Shown here one piece after another: positions 8,403 through 16,370 of a stretch of DNA of 64,000 nucleotides (the first letter of the stretch is position 1; every line of letters starts with the position of its first letter). The stretch lies in contig JBAZPT010000001.1 in NCBI GenBank assembly GCA_041645535.1, positions 372,001 to 436,000 on the forward strand. Direction: 5' to 3'. The position numbers were made by a program, and so were the translations under genes. The DNA comes from JBAZPT01 sp041645535. GTDB lineage: Bacteria > Patescibacteriota > Minisyncoccia > Moranbacterales > UBA2206. A model generated the notes under the pieces. That model was not told the origin of the DNA, searched no databases, and worked only from the letters and a program-made list of their open reading frames with translations.

Positions 8403-9791
8403 TTATTTTTTTGTTATTGCGATGCTCACTTCGCTAAGCTGTTCTTTAGTAAGTTCACTGGGCGCTCCCATCATTAAATCTTCCGCTTCTCCCGTCTTTG
8501 GAAAAGCCATAACTTCTCTAATGTTGGGCTCGTTCATTAAAATCATAAGCAGGCGATCTATCCCGGGAGCAATTCCCCCGTGCGGCGGCGTTCCATATTT
8601 AAAAGCTTCCAGAATATGGCCAAAACGAGTTTGAATAGTTTCTTCGTCCAGCCCCAAAATCTCAAAAATTTTATGCTGTAAATCTTTTTTGTGGATTCTT
8701 ATGCTTCCGCCTCCGATTTCATAACCATTTAAGGCAATGTCATAGGCTTTGGCTCGCACTTTTTCAGGTGCCTTTTCCAATAACTCAATATCCTCATCAA
8801 AAGGCGCTGTGAACGGATGATGGGAAGATGTCAGAAGCCCCTCTTTATTTTTTTCAAAAAGGGGAAAGTTAAGGATCCAACAAAACGCTAATTCATTGGG
8901 ATCATCTTTGTTTTCGCGTAGATCCGGCTTGTCGCTGCCATATTTTTCCATCGCCTCTTGATATTCAATTTCCGGAAAGGGAATTTGGGTTATTTTCTTT
9001 TCCGGGAAAAATTCTTTTACGATGCCAACCAAACACTCTTCAAAAAGCTCCCGAATAATATTACTTTCCGGAAAACTCATTTCCACATCCAGCTGGGTAA
9101 ATTCCGGCTGCCGATCGCCTCTCTGATCTTCATCTCTGAAACATTTGGTAATCTGAAAATATTTTTCAAACCCGGCCACCATCAATAATTGCTTAAACTG
9201 CTGCGGAGATTGCGGAAGAACATAAAACTTTCCTCCATGCAAACGCGATGGCACAATATACTCGCGCGCACCTTCAGGTGTTCCTTTTGTAAGAATAGGA
9301 GTTTCAATTTCAATAAATCCTTTTTCAGCATAAAAATCACGAATATATTTAACAATTTTACTTCTCATTATTATATTATTTTTCATCCGCTCGCTCCGTA
9401 AATCAAGATATCTGTATTTCAACCTTATATCTTCATGAATACCTTTTGTGTCCTCATTTATTTCAAAGGGCGGAGTTTTTGCTTCATTTAAAATTGTAAT
9501 TTTTTCCACCTCAATCTCCACTCCGCCAGTGGGGAGTTTTTCATTTTTGGCTCCGCCGGGGCGCTGTTTTACCAAACCCTCAACTTCTATCACATACTCG
9601 CTGCGGATATCTTTGGCGATTTTGGCCGCTTCTTCTTTGTCGGGAATAATCACCATTTGCACCGTTCCGCTGCGGTCGCGCAGATCAATAAAAACCAGCT
9701 TGCCGTGATCGCGGCGCACATTTACCCAGCCTGATAATTTCACATTCTGGCCTATTCTGTTGGGAGCATCAGCAATGAGAGTTCGTTCCAT
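8403..9791 (-). CDS. aspS: Aspartyl-tRNA synthetase lacking the GAD insertion domain
   Basis: Class II synthetase charging tRNA-Asp. The OB-fold anticodon domain (residues 1-110, LSGWVNVRRDHGKLVFIDLR) is followed by motif 1, motif 2 (CFRDEDQRGDRQPEFTQLD) and motif 3 (GIAPGIDRLLMIL). Bacterial AspRS is usually about 590 residues because a GAD domain of some 120 residues is inserted after the YGSDKPDLR segment. Here YGSDKPDLR is followed within about a dozen residues by WILNFPLFE, so that domain is absent and the protein is 462 residues. All catalytic motifs are intact. Confidence 0.95.
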   Translation of the reverse strand: MERTLIADAPNRIGQNVKLSGWVNVRRDHGKLVFIDLRDRSGTVQMVIIPDKEEAAKIAKDIRSEYVIEVEGLVKQRPGGAKNEKLPTGGVEIEVEKITILNEAKTPPFEINEDTKGIHEDIRLKYRYLDLRSERMKNNIIMRSKIVKYIRDFYAEKGFIEIETPILTKGTPEGAREYIVPSRLHGGKFYVLPQSPQQFKQLLMVAGFEKYFQITKCFRDEDQRGDRQPEFTQLDVEMSFPESNIIRELFEECLVGIVKEFFPEKKITQIPFPEIEYQEAMEKYGSDKPDLRENKDDPNELAFCWILNFPLFEKNKEGLLTSSHHPFTAPFDEDIELLEKAPEKVRAKAYDIALNGYEIGGGSIRIHKKDLQHKIFEILGLDEETIQTRFGHILEAFKYGTPPHGGIAPGIDRLLMILMNEPNIREVMAFPKTGEAEDLMMGAPSELTKEQLSEVSIAITKK

Positions 9792-9799
9792 AAATATTT

Positions 9800-10594
9800 C
9801 TACTTTAGCAATTCATCAACCTTTTTTACTAAGTCGCTAGGCGTGACTTGAGTTTTCACAAAATAGGCGCTGGTGCCCATCGCTTCGACGCGCTTGGCTG
9901 TTTCATCTTCGACGGATGCCGACAAAACAATAATCGGAATATTTTTTGTGCTGTCTTCCATTTTGAGCTTGGCTATCATTTCTTCTCCACTCATGGCCGG
10001 CATCACCATATCGATAATGAAAAGATCAAACTTGCCTACCAGCGCGTCTTTCACGCCCCAGGCGCCGTTTCTCGCAAACGAAACCGCATAACCTTCCTGC
10101 TTCAATTTTTCCCCGAACATTTCAATAAAAATATCTTCATCTTCAATCATCAGGATCTTTTTGGCTGAAGCTGAAGGAACCGCCTCTTGATTGGCGGCGC
10201 GACTTTCGTTTTTTCCCTGTTCCTGGTATTGGCCCAGGAGCCTTCCCACTTCCTTGACCAGGTCGCTTGGCGAAAATTCGGATTTAGCAATGAAACCATT
10301 GGCCCCCAGTTTAGCCGCTTTTTCCCGGTCTTCGCTTGAACTCAAATTGCTGAAAACTATTACCTTGATGTTCGGGTCATATCCTCCGCCACGCAAATTT
10401 TCCAGCACCTCAAAACCGTTCATTTTCGGCATAATCAAATCCAAAAGCACCAGGTCGATTTTGTCTTTTTTGGCAATCGTCAGGGTCTGCTCTCCGGAAG
10501 TCGCCAAAAAAACCTGATAACCGCTATCAACAAATTTTTTCTGATATATCTCCGAAATCATCGGATCGTCTTCGACAATAATGATATTTGGCAT
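9800..10594 (-). CDS. Double receiver-domain response regulator
   Basis: Two CheY-like REC domains in tandem (residues about 1-120 and 140-262) with no DNA-binding or enzymatic output domain. Phospho-acceptor Asp residues lie in LVLLDLIMPKMNGFEVL and LFIIDMVMPAMSGEEMI; acidic pockets VEDDP and IEDED and the C-terminal Lys positions (SKSEF, VKTQV) are present. The linker is rich in Gln, Glu and Ala. It may act in phosphorelay or by protein contact. The histidine kinase at 21.3-23.0 kb is a possible partner, but they are not adjacent. Confidence 0.9.
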   Translation of the reverse strand: MPNIIIVEDDPMISEIYQKKFVDSGYQVFLATSGEQTLTIAKKDKIDLVLLDLIMPKMNGFEVLENLRGGGYDPNIKVIVFSNLSSSEDREKAAKLGANGFIAKSEFSPSDLVKEVGRLLGQYQEQGKNESRAANQEAVPSASAKKILMIEDEDIFIEMFGEKLKQEGYAVSFARNGAWGVKDALVGKFDLFIIDMVMPAMSGEEMIAKLKMEDSTKNIPIIVLSASVEDETAKRVEAMGTSAYFVKTQVTPSDLVKKVDELLK

Positions 10595-10691
10595 ATTTTC
10601 GCAGCTAATTACACATTGGCCTCATGGCTATATTATAGTTCAAAAAAAATAAAAAGGCAACAGCACGCGCCCAATTTCCAAAAGCTTGAAC

Positions 10692-11564
10692 TTAATAATT
10701 TTTTAAGTAAGACACCACATCGTTTATCACCCATTGCGGGGTTGAGGCTCCAGCGGCGATGCCGATCCGGTCAATATTTTTGAGCCATTTTTTTTCAATT
10801 TGCCGGAAGTTTTCCACAAAATATGAGCGTGAATTTATTTTTTTGGCAATTTCCCATAAGCGCCGGGAGTTGGCTGATTCCGGAGAGCCGATGACTACCA
10901 CCGCCTCATTCATTTCCGCGATTTTCTTCACTTCATTTTGGCGATGATAGGTAGCCAGGCAGATGGTGTTCATGATTTTGGCATTCGGACAAAAATTGTG
11001 CATAAAAAAATTAACGACTTCCGCCAAATCCAGATTTTGCGTAGTCTGAAACAAAACCGTGACATTTTTGAATGATTTTAACTGGAGTTTTCTTATATCT
11101 CTTAGTTTTTCCACGACTATGCCGGTGTTTTTCGACCACTCAACAATGCCCTTTGTTTCTTTATGATTCTTGTCGCCAACCACAATCAGTCTGCCGAGTT
11201 TCTCAGAAAAATTTTTAGCCAACCGCTGCACTTTCATAACCCGCGGGCAAGTGGTGTCAATGAGATTTATTTTTTCCTGTTTGCAAAATTCGTAGATGCT
11301 CGGACCCATGCCGTGCGCGGTAATCACCAGCGTGCCAATTTTGCCCTTCAACGCGCGCAAATTCTTAAATAAATTTCGGTCCATTTTCATTTTCTGCACG
11401 CCCAAGTCTTCAAGGCTTTTGACCACATCGGCGTTATGCACTAAAGAACCCAAAACATAGATGGGTTTTTTCACCCGAGGATCCTCCACCGCTGAAATTA
11501 TAGCTTCATACGCCCGCTTCACTCCGTCGCAAAACCCGGCGTATTTTGACAGGGTAATTTTCAT
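10692..11564 (-). CDS. ispH: 4-hydroxy-3-methylbut-2-enyl diphosphate reductase
   Basis: Iron-sulfur enzyme for the last step of the MEP isoprenoid pathway (HMBPP to IPP and DMAPP). Three cluster Cys positions are visible: YAGFCDGVKRA, DTTCPRVMKVQ and TICLATYHRQ. The HN of SLVHNADVV and the NHKE segment with its conserved Glu also fit. The 290-residue length is normal. Supplies precursors for the polyprenyl synthase at 40.3 kb. No other MEP genes are in the window. Confidence 0.92.
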   Translation of the reverse strand: MKITLSKYAGFCDGVKRAYEAIISAVEDPRVKKPIYVLGSLVHNADVVKSLEDLGVQKMKMDRNLFKNLRALKGKIGTLVITAHGMGPSIYEFCKQEKINLIDTTCPRVMKVQRLAKNFSEKLGRLIVVGDKNHKETKGIVEWSKNTGIVVEKLRDIRKLQLKSFKNVTVLFQTTQNLDLAEVVNFFMHNFCPNAKIMNTICLATYHRQNEVKKIAEMNEAVVVIGSPESANSRRLWEIAKKINSRSYFVENFRQIEKKWLKNIDRIGIAAGASTPQWVINDVVSYLKNY

Positions 11565-11620
11565 GATTTTTATCTAAACAAAAGCCCTCAAAAAATATTT
11601 TGATGGCACTTTTTGAAAAT

Positions 11621-12955
11621 CTACAGTATTTTGTAAAATTCTGAAATCTCAACGATCTTTCCCTCTTTTTCGTTTCTTTTTTTGACTTCCACCCAGCCCG
11701 CATCGCTACGCGAAGCGTTGCTGGCGGGTCCGCCGGCCTGCAAGGATTTTTCGCTCACGACCACGCGATAGGGAATGCCAATGAGGTCGCTGTCCGCGAA
11801 TTTTTTGCCGGCTGTTTCGTCGCGGTCGTCAAATAAAACTTCAATGCCTTTTTTAACTAAATCCTGATAAATTTTTTCCGCTTCTTCATTTTTTCCCAGG
11901 CTAATTAAATGGACCTGAAACGGAGAGACTGCTTCCGGCCATATTATCCCCTTTTCGTCATGGAAAACTTCCACGATCGTTCCCATTACTCTTCCGGGCC
12001 CGATTCCATAGGAACCCATGACCACCGGAGTTTTTTCTCCATTTTTATTATCTACAGCCAATCCAGCTGGCACACTGAATTTTTCCCCCAGCTTGAAAAT
12101 ATTTCCCACTTCAACCGCCTTTTCTTTGCGAAAATCAGTCCCCTTGCATTCCGGACAGGCTTCAGTTTCGCCTTTAATTTCTTCATTAATAGCCACGCCG
12201 CATTTATTACAAATGTGAATCAAATCTTCGCCAGCTTCGGCTATCGTTTGAAATTCGTGCGAATACTTGGAAAAAGAACCGCCGGAAGCTATTGTTATAT
12301 ATGTTTTTTCTCCTAATCCCACCCGATTGAAAATTTTTCCGTATGTTTTTTTTGCCTTTTCATAATATTCGTCAAGATCTTCCTGATTTATATGAAAAGA
12401 ATACAAGTCTTTCATTAAAAACTCCCGGCCGCGTATCAACCCGGATTTCGCACGCATTTCGTTTCTGAATTTAGTTTGTATTTGATAGGCGTAGATTGGC
12501 AAATCCTTATACGAAGAAACATAATTTTTCATTATCTGCGCGATTGCCTCTTCATGAGTAAAGCCGAGTCCCAGCTCTGTTCCATTTTTAAGCGAAGTTT
12601 TAAACCAGTTGTCCACTGCTTTGTCATCCCAACGCCCTGTTTTTTCCCAGGTTTCTTTTCCTTGAAATACAGTCAGGAGCATTTCTTGTCCGCCAATTTT
12701 GTTTATTTCTTCCCGAATAATATCTGCTACCTTGTTTAAAACCCGAAGACCCAATGGCAAGTAGGAATAAACTCCTGCCATTTCTTTATTAATAAAGCCG
12801 GCTCGGATTAAAAGTTGCGCGTTCACGCTCACTTCATCCTTCGGCGCATCTTTTTGGGTCTTGGTGAAAAGTTGTGATTGTTTCACCCCGTTAGAAATAT
12901 TCATTGTCTTTTTAATCCCGCCATGAAATTTACTTGAATTTCTAACGGGGTTCAT
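11621..12955 (-). CDS. proS: Prolyl-tRNA synthetase, short form without INS domain
   Basis: Class II synthetase charging tRNA-Pro. Motif 1 (GVYSYLPLGLRVLNK), motif 2 (FRNEMRAKSGLIRGREFLMKD is the region, read as overlapping blocks) and motif 3 (GSYGIGPGRVMGTI) are present, then an anticodon-binding domain. At 444 residues it lacks the roughly 180-residue INS editing domain between motifs 2 and 3, as in alphaproteobacterial ProRS. Two palindromic elements are translated within it: one encodes the extreme N-terminus (NPVRNSS...ISNGV), one encodes PASNASRSDAG near the C-terminus. The start is uncertain; an ATG at 12904 inside the first element is an alternative. Confidence 0.93.
   Translation of the reverse strand: MNPVRNSSKFHGGIKKTMNISNGVKQSQLFTKTQKDAPKDEVSVNAQLLIRAGFINKEMAGVYSYLPLGLRVLNKVADIIREEINKIGGQEMLLTVFQGKETWEKTGRWDDKAVDNWFKTSLKNGTELGLGFTHEEAIAQIMKNYVSSYKDLPIYAYQIQTKFRNEMRAKSGLIRGREFLMKDLYSFHINQEDLDEYYEKAKKTYGKIFNRVGLGEKTYITIASGGSFSKYSHEFQTIAEAGEDLIHICNKCGVAINEEIKGETEACPECKGTDFRKEKAVEVGNIFKLGEKFSVPAGLAVDNKNGEKTPVVMGSYGIGPGRVMGTIVEVFHDEKGIIWPEAVSPFQVHLISLGKNEEAEKIYQDLVKKGIEVLFDDRDETAGKKFADSDLIGIPYRVVVSEKSLQAGGPASNASRSDAGWVEVKKRNEKEGKIVEISEFYKIL
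11697..11728. repeat. Palindromic element translated within proS
   Basis: Read on the minus strand, CCCGCC...GCGGG arms with internal AACGCT and AGCGAT pairing form an imperfect hairpin of 32 nt. It is in frame and encodes PASNASRSDAG between QAGG and WVEVKKR, where ProRS homologues normally run directly into the VEVK segment. Confidence 0.6.
12885..12951. repeat. NPVRN-type palindromic element at the proS start
   Basis: Perfect 14-bp arms ACCCCGTTAGAAAT and ATTTCTAACGGGGT enclose 39 bp. Read on the minus strand it encodes NPVRNSS...NISNGV at the N-terminus of ProRS. The left arm recurs exactly at 46681. Confidence 0.8.
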
Positions 12956-12971
12956 AAAAATAATTTAATTT

Positions 12972-13304
12972 TTAGCGCGACGCTCTGGCTGCGTAATTGA
13001 AAGCATAAAAATATTTCTGCCAGGATTCATCGGAAGATGCGTATTCGTTTCTTCCAAAAAAATGATCAACAATAGCTTCTCTTACTCGGGAGACTTCTCG
13101 CAAACGCTTTTTGTTTTTTTTGTCAGCTCTGGAAAAATCCAGCAGTTCTAGCGCTCTTTCCAGCGCCATTTGGCTATACTCGGCATTTCCTTTCTTCTTC
13201 CAGTTGATCGTGCGTTCAACTTCACTGCCCACATTAGCCATCTGCTCAAAAAAAGAAAGTTCGTTCCAGCGCCCACCGGCTAAATTTTTATGTTGAATAT
13301 TCAT
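12972..13304 (-). CDS. Hypothetical protein, 110 residues
   Basis: Soluble, charged, probably alpha-helical protein with no motif I can assign. Notable segments are GGRWNELSFFEQMANVGSEV, MALERALELLDFSRAD, and an aromatic tail (WQKYFYAFNYAARA). Its start overlaps the stop of the DUF5674-like gene by 4 nt, so the two are probably translationally coupled and may act together. The pair sits between proS and the HIT gene. Confidence 0.75.
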   Translation of the reverse strand: MNIQHKNLAGGRWNELSFFEQMANVGSEVERTINWKKKGNAEYSQMALERALELLDFSRADKKNKKRLREVSRVREAIVDHFFGRNEYASSDESWQKYFYAFNYAARASR

Positions 13305-13648
13305 TTTATAATTAATTTATCCGCTATTTTTATTATTTTTTCCCGGATGGAAGCATCTTCCACTCCGCGGCTGCGATTATTCTGCGAAGGGCGTAAATTA
13401 ATCATGGAATCAAATTCGACAAAATCATCGTCCTTCATTTCCGGATAAAAATTAACTCCCCACAGATTCTTCTGTTCAGAGCCTTTTTCCAAAAGAAGCG
13501 CTTCCTCATCTGCGTGCAGATCGGCGTCAACTGCCATTATTTCTTTTTCGACATCAACCACGCCCTTGACCAGGTTGCCAAACATCTTTTGAGCCATTTC
13601 GCCCAGTTCTTTTAGGGTTATTTTTTCATTATTTGTAACTATCCTCAT
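13301..13648 (-). CDS. DUF5674-like protein
   Basis: 115-residue protein resembling the DUF5674 family found mainly in Patescibacteria: ITLKELGEMAQKMFGNLVKG, VDVEKEIMAVDADLHADEE, LWGVNFYPE, and INLRPSQNNRSRGVED. The acidic DADLHADEE block and the RPSQNNRSRGVED block are the most conserved-looking parts. Function unknown. Coupled to the following 110-residue gene. Family assignment is from memory of the pattern, not a search. Confidence 0.75.
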   Translation of the reverse strand: MRIVTNNEKITLKELGEMAQKMFGNLVKGVVDVEKEIMAVDADLHADEEALLLEKGSEQKNLWGVNFYPEMKDDDFVEFDSMINLRPSQNNRSRGVEDASIREKIIKIADKLIIK

Positions 13649-13685
13649 GCTCTTAGTGTATTATAAATAAGTCTTTTTGCCAAAT

Positions 13686-13710
13686 GAAAAACCGGGCTGG
13701 TGACCCGGCG
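13686..13710 (-). terminator. Intrinsic terminator after the HIT gene
   Basis: On the minus strand CCGGG and CCCGG pair around a short loop, followed by TTTTT. It begins about 10 nt after the HIT stop codon. Confidence 0.7.
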
Positions 13711-13720
13711 TAATACTGGT

Positions 13721-14173
13721 CTATTTTTTTATTTTTTTCGCGAGTTTCGCCAGCTTGCCGTCGTCCGCGCGTTTGAAATCGTGCGAGGAAATGTAGCCTG
13801 CGTATTTTTCAAAATATTTATTGACCTTGGACGCGCGCGGTTTCCATTTTTTGTCTTTGGTGCCGTGCATGGGAAAAAGTTTGGCGTGCAAATGATCCAC
13901 CCCGTAGCCTTCAAGCATCATTCCCGTTCGCCCCACATCCCCTAGTTTTTTGTCCAGCAATTTTCCAACTTTTTGGGAAGCTTTCGCGAGATCAGCTAAA
14001 ACTTTTTCGCTCGCGTCAAAAGCGTATGAAGAATAATGCTTTTTAGGAATTACTACCGAAAAACCTTCGGTGTTGGGAAAAATAGACAAAAACGCCAGAT
14101 GCTTTTTATCCTCCCAGATTTTATGCGCCGGCAATTCACCGCGCACGATTTTACAAAAAATACAGTCCTTCAT
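13721..14173 (-). CDS. HIT-family nucleotide hydrolase or transferase
   Basis: 150-residue histidine-triad protein: N-terminal CIFCKIVRGELPAHKIWED, FPNTEGFSVVIPKKHY, and the triad region GVDHLHAKLFPMHG. The canonical HxHxH reads HLHAK here, so the first two His (including the usual nucleophile) remain and the third is Lys. Family members act on AMP-linked substrates; the specific substrate is unknown. I chose the ATG reading MKDCIFC, because the six upstream residues are read from a repeated histidine-kinase 3' fragment. The gene starts 5 nt beyond that repeat. Confidence 0.88.
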   Translation of the reverse strand: MKDCIFCKIVRGELPAHKIWEDKKHLAFLSIFPNTEGFSVVIPKKHYSSYAFDASEKVLADLAKASQKVGKLLDKKLGDVGRTGMMLEGYGVDHLHAKLFPMHGTKDKKWKPRASKVNKYFEKYAGYISSHDFKRADDGKLAKLAKKIKK

Positions 14174-14178
14174 TTTAT

Positions 14179-14249
14179 TACATCTTCTCAATAAACTTCT
14201 CCAGCCGTTTTTCCACTTCGGCTTTGTTTTCGCCGATCGGCAGTTCGAT
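14179..14249 (-). repeat. HK 3'-end repeat, copy 1
   Basis: About 70 bp nearly identical to the end of the histidine kinase gene at 21254; in frame it reads IELPIGENKAEVEKRLEKF then IEKM and a stop. Upstream on the minus strand, 14250-14283 reads FSAKFFRSKDI in frame, matching kinase segment LFAKFSRGKDI. Copy 1 is therefore an internally deleted kinase remnant. Confidence 0.85.
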
Positions 14250-14283
14250 ATATCCTTACTGCGGAAAAACTTGGCAGAAAATA

Positions 14284-14673
14284 CTATCCAGCTTTCCCCG
14301 ATACAAATTTTTTGATTATTTTCGCTGACTCATAAGCTTCTTCCGCTTCCGCCCAGGAAAATTCCGGGAAATCACCGGGATAACGAGCTTCAATATAAAA
14401 ACCGCTTAGCATACTTGCTTCGTCATGGATTGCACTTATATCAGGGAAGGATTCAGAAAGAACTTCCGCGAGTTTTACCAGATCATGAATTTTTAATAAA
14501 TCGTTTTTTGCAAAAATCAAAAGGCCTTTCAAATATTTTTCCGCCATTTGCTGGGCAAGAAAACAAGCAGCGGCCGGCGTACCATCCTTATGCTTCAAAA
14601 TAGATTTAATATTCAATTCATCCTCGTCCGCTTTTCGAAACCAAAGCTCCACAACTTCTTTATGTCCTTTCAT
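14284..14673 (-). CDS. HEPN domain protein (partner of MNT nucleotidyltransferase), copy 1
   Basis: 129-residue all-alpha HEPN protein: ACFLAQQMAEKYLKGLLIF in the central helix, KIHDLVKLAEVL with the conserved His, and FYIEARYPGDFPEFSWAEAEEAY near the C-terminus. HEPN/MNT pairs are toxin-antitoxin-like modules in which the MNT can modify the HEPN toxin; this role is known for the family, not shown here. It overlaps the MNT gene by 14 nt. A paralogous pair lies at 19.4-20.1 kb. Confidence 0.85.
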   Translation of the reverse strand: MKGHKEVVELWFRKADEDELNIKSILKHKDGTPAAACFLAQQMAEKYLKGLLIFAKNDLLKIHDLVKLAEVLSESFPDISAIHDEASMLSGFYIEARYPGDFPEFSWAEAEEAYESAKIIKKFVSGKAG

Positions 14674-14983
14674 AAAGTAATTTTCCTTGATTAATAATTT
14701 TGGTCAAAAACGGATCTCCAAGAGATTTCCATTTTTGAAATTTTTCGGGCGTATAAACGACAAAATCCATGGCGACATAACGAGGAAAAACAGAACGATC
14801 AATTTCTCTGGCTATTGTCCTGGTATTTTCGGCCTCTTTTACGATAAAAAAATCAAGGTCGGAATCCTTATTCGGTGTTCCCCAAGCATAAGAACCGAAC
14901 AAGATTATCTTTTCCGGCTGATATTCACGGACGATTTTATCCGTTATTTCTTCAATTTTTTCCCTGATTTCTTCTTCACTCAT
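14660..14983 (-). CDS. Minimal nucleotidyltransferase (MNT, pol-beta superfamily), copy 1
   Basis: 107-residue nucleotidyltransferase with the catalytic motif GSYAWGTPNKDSDLDFFIV (GS then DxD) and a third acidic residue in the VAMDFVVYTP strand. It precedes and overlaps the HEPN gene, forming an MntA/HepT-like module. The first 38 residues (MSEEEIREKIEEITDK onward) are almost identical to copy 2 while the rest has diverged, suggesting duplication followed by divergence or recombination. Confidence 0.88.
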   Translation of the reverse strand: MSEEEIREKIEEITDKIVREYQPEKIILFGSYAWGTPNKDSDLDFFIVKEAENTRTIAREIDRSVFPRYVAMDFVVYTPEKFQKWKSLGDPFLTKIINQGKLLYERT

Positions 14984-15074
14984 GGTCCAATACTAACATA
15001 AACAAGCCTGCGAAGCAAGGTTGCAAAAAAAGCCGTCGCCAGCTTTTGCTTTATACTCTATGTTCCATGCATCC

Positions 15075-15146
15075 TACATCTTCTCAATAAACTTCTCCAG
15101 CCGTTTTTCCACCTCGGCTTTGTTTTCGCCGATCGGCAGTTCGATG
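15075..15146 (-). repeat. HK 3'-end repeat, copy 2
   Basis: 72 bp matching the histidine kinase 3' end (GENKAEVEKRLEKFIEKM in frame). It separates the ddl gene, which ends at 15156, from the MNT/HEPN module downstream. Confidence 0.88.
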
Positions 15147-15155
15147 AGATTAGCC

Positions 15156-16370
15156 TTAAAATTCTTTTTTTATTTGCAGCTTTATTGAATTTGCATGACT
15201 AAGTATGTCCGACTTGAATGTAAGGGTAACTGTATTCTTTTCCTGATACCGCTGTAGCGCCAATTCCAAAAGCTTTTCCAAAACCACGCCGATTTCCATA
15301 CCGCTGGCCTTCCAGAGGTGATGATATAGCGTTCCAGGCATAGTATTGATTTCGTTCGCATAAACTTTATCACTTTTTTTGTCATAAAGAAAATCTATCC
15401 GTGCGATTCCCGCGCAGTTAAAAAGCTTGAAAATTTTAACCGCCATATCCCGCACCTCTCTTGTCTTTTGCTCACTTAATCTCGCGGGAATAATGATATT
15501 TTTTTGAGCATTTCCAAGTTGTATTCCACCATCTTCAAGATATTTTGATTCATAGCTAAAATGTTCTCCTCGAAAAACTGACTCTTGCACCAAGGATGGT
15601 GCTGGATCATTATTCCCTATAACAGCGCAGGTGATATCCGTCAAATCTTCCACGCTCTCTTCAATAATAACTCTATTATCGTAATGGAAAGCAACCTCGC
15701 ATGCGTTAACCAACTCTTCATCATTATGAGCTTTGGCAATTCCAATGGAAGATCCAAGTCTGGCTGGTTTAACAAAAACCGGCCATTGAATTTTTCTTAC
15801 GCGCTCCGTGATTGAATTTTTGTTTTTAGACCATTCTTCGGCGGTAAAATGCACAAAAGATGTTGTAGCTATATTTTCGCTTTTATAGAGTTGCTTGGTT
15901 ATAATCTTATCTATGGTAATAGCTGAACAGGCAACCTCGCATCCAATATACGGGATGTTGCACAAGTCAAAAAGTCCCTGAATGGTTCCGTCTTCCCCAT
16001 TCATCCCATGAAAAGCAGGAAAAGCAATATCAATTTTTATTTCTTTTGAAAATAAATTCTTATTTCTTAAAACTAGTTTATTATTTTTCGCGTCAAGATC
16101 GATCAAGCGCGAATCTAGTTTGTTTAGTTGCGTTTCAAAATTTGAATCAGTAAAAAACTTCAAATATCCCAATCGTTCATCTGAAAACCATCGGCCATTT
16201 TTATCTATATAAATTGGCTGAACATTGTAGCCGAGCTTTTTAAGTTCGGAGATCACCAACTGCCCGGTTATAATTGAAACTTCATGTTCCGGACTCCGAC
16301 TTCCAAAAAAGACTCCAATAATCAGCTGTTTTTTGTTTTCAATCATATGGCGTATTTTTTGATTGTGCAT
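15156..16370 (-). CDS. ddl: D-alanine-D-alanine ligase family protein
   Basis: ATP-grasp ligase joining two D-Ala for peptidoglycan. Blocks seen: FFGSRSPEHEVSIITG at the N-terminus, AFHGMNGEDGTIQGLFD, WPVFVKPARLGSSIGIAKA, the omega-loop region FSYESKYLEDGG (a Tyr-type loop as in Ddl rather than VanA), and ARIDFLYD followed by NEINTMPGT. The 404-residue length is slightly longer than usual (about 300-370), with an insert after residue 60. The ATG overlaps the stop of the MurF-like gene (TGATG). It lies in an accessory cassette bounded by HK 3'-end repeats, so it may be additional to a core ddl elsewhere. Confidence 0.9.
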   Translation of the reverse strand: MHNQKIRHMIENKKQLIIGVFFGSRSPEHEVSIITGQLVISELKKLGYNVQPIYIDKNGRWFSDERLGYLKFFTDSNFETQLNKLDSRLIDLDAKNNKLVLRNKNLFSKEIKIDIAFPAFHGMNGEDGTIQGLFDLCNIPYIGCEVACSAITIDKIITKQLYKSENIATTSFVHFTAEEWSKNKNSITERVRKIQWPVFVKPARLGSSIGIAKAHNDEELVNACEVAFHYDNRVIIEESVEDLTDITCAVIGNNDPAPSLVQESVFRGEHFSYESKYLEDGGIQLGNAQKNIIIPARLSEQKTREVRDMAVKIFKLFNCAGIARIDFLYDKKSDKVYANEINTMPGTLYHHLWKASGMEIGVVLEKLLELALQRYQEKNTVTLTFKSDILSHANSIKLQIKKEF

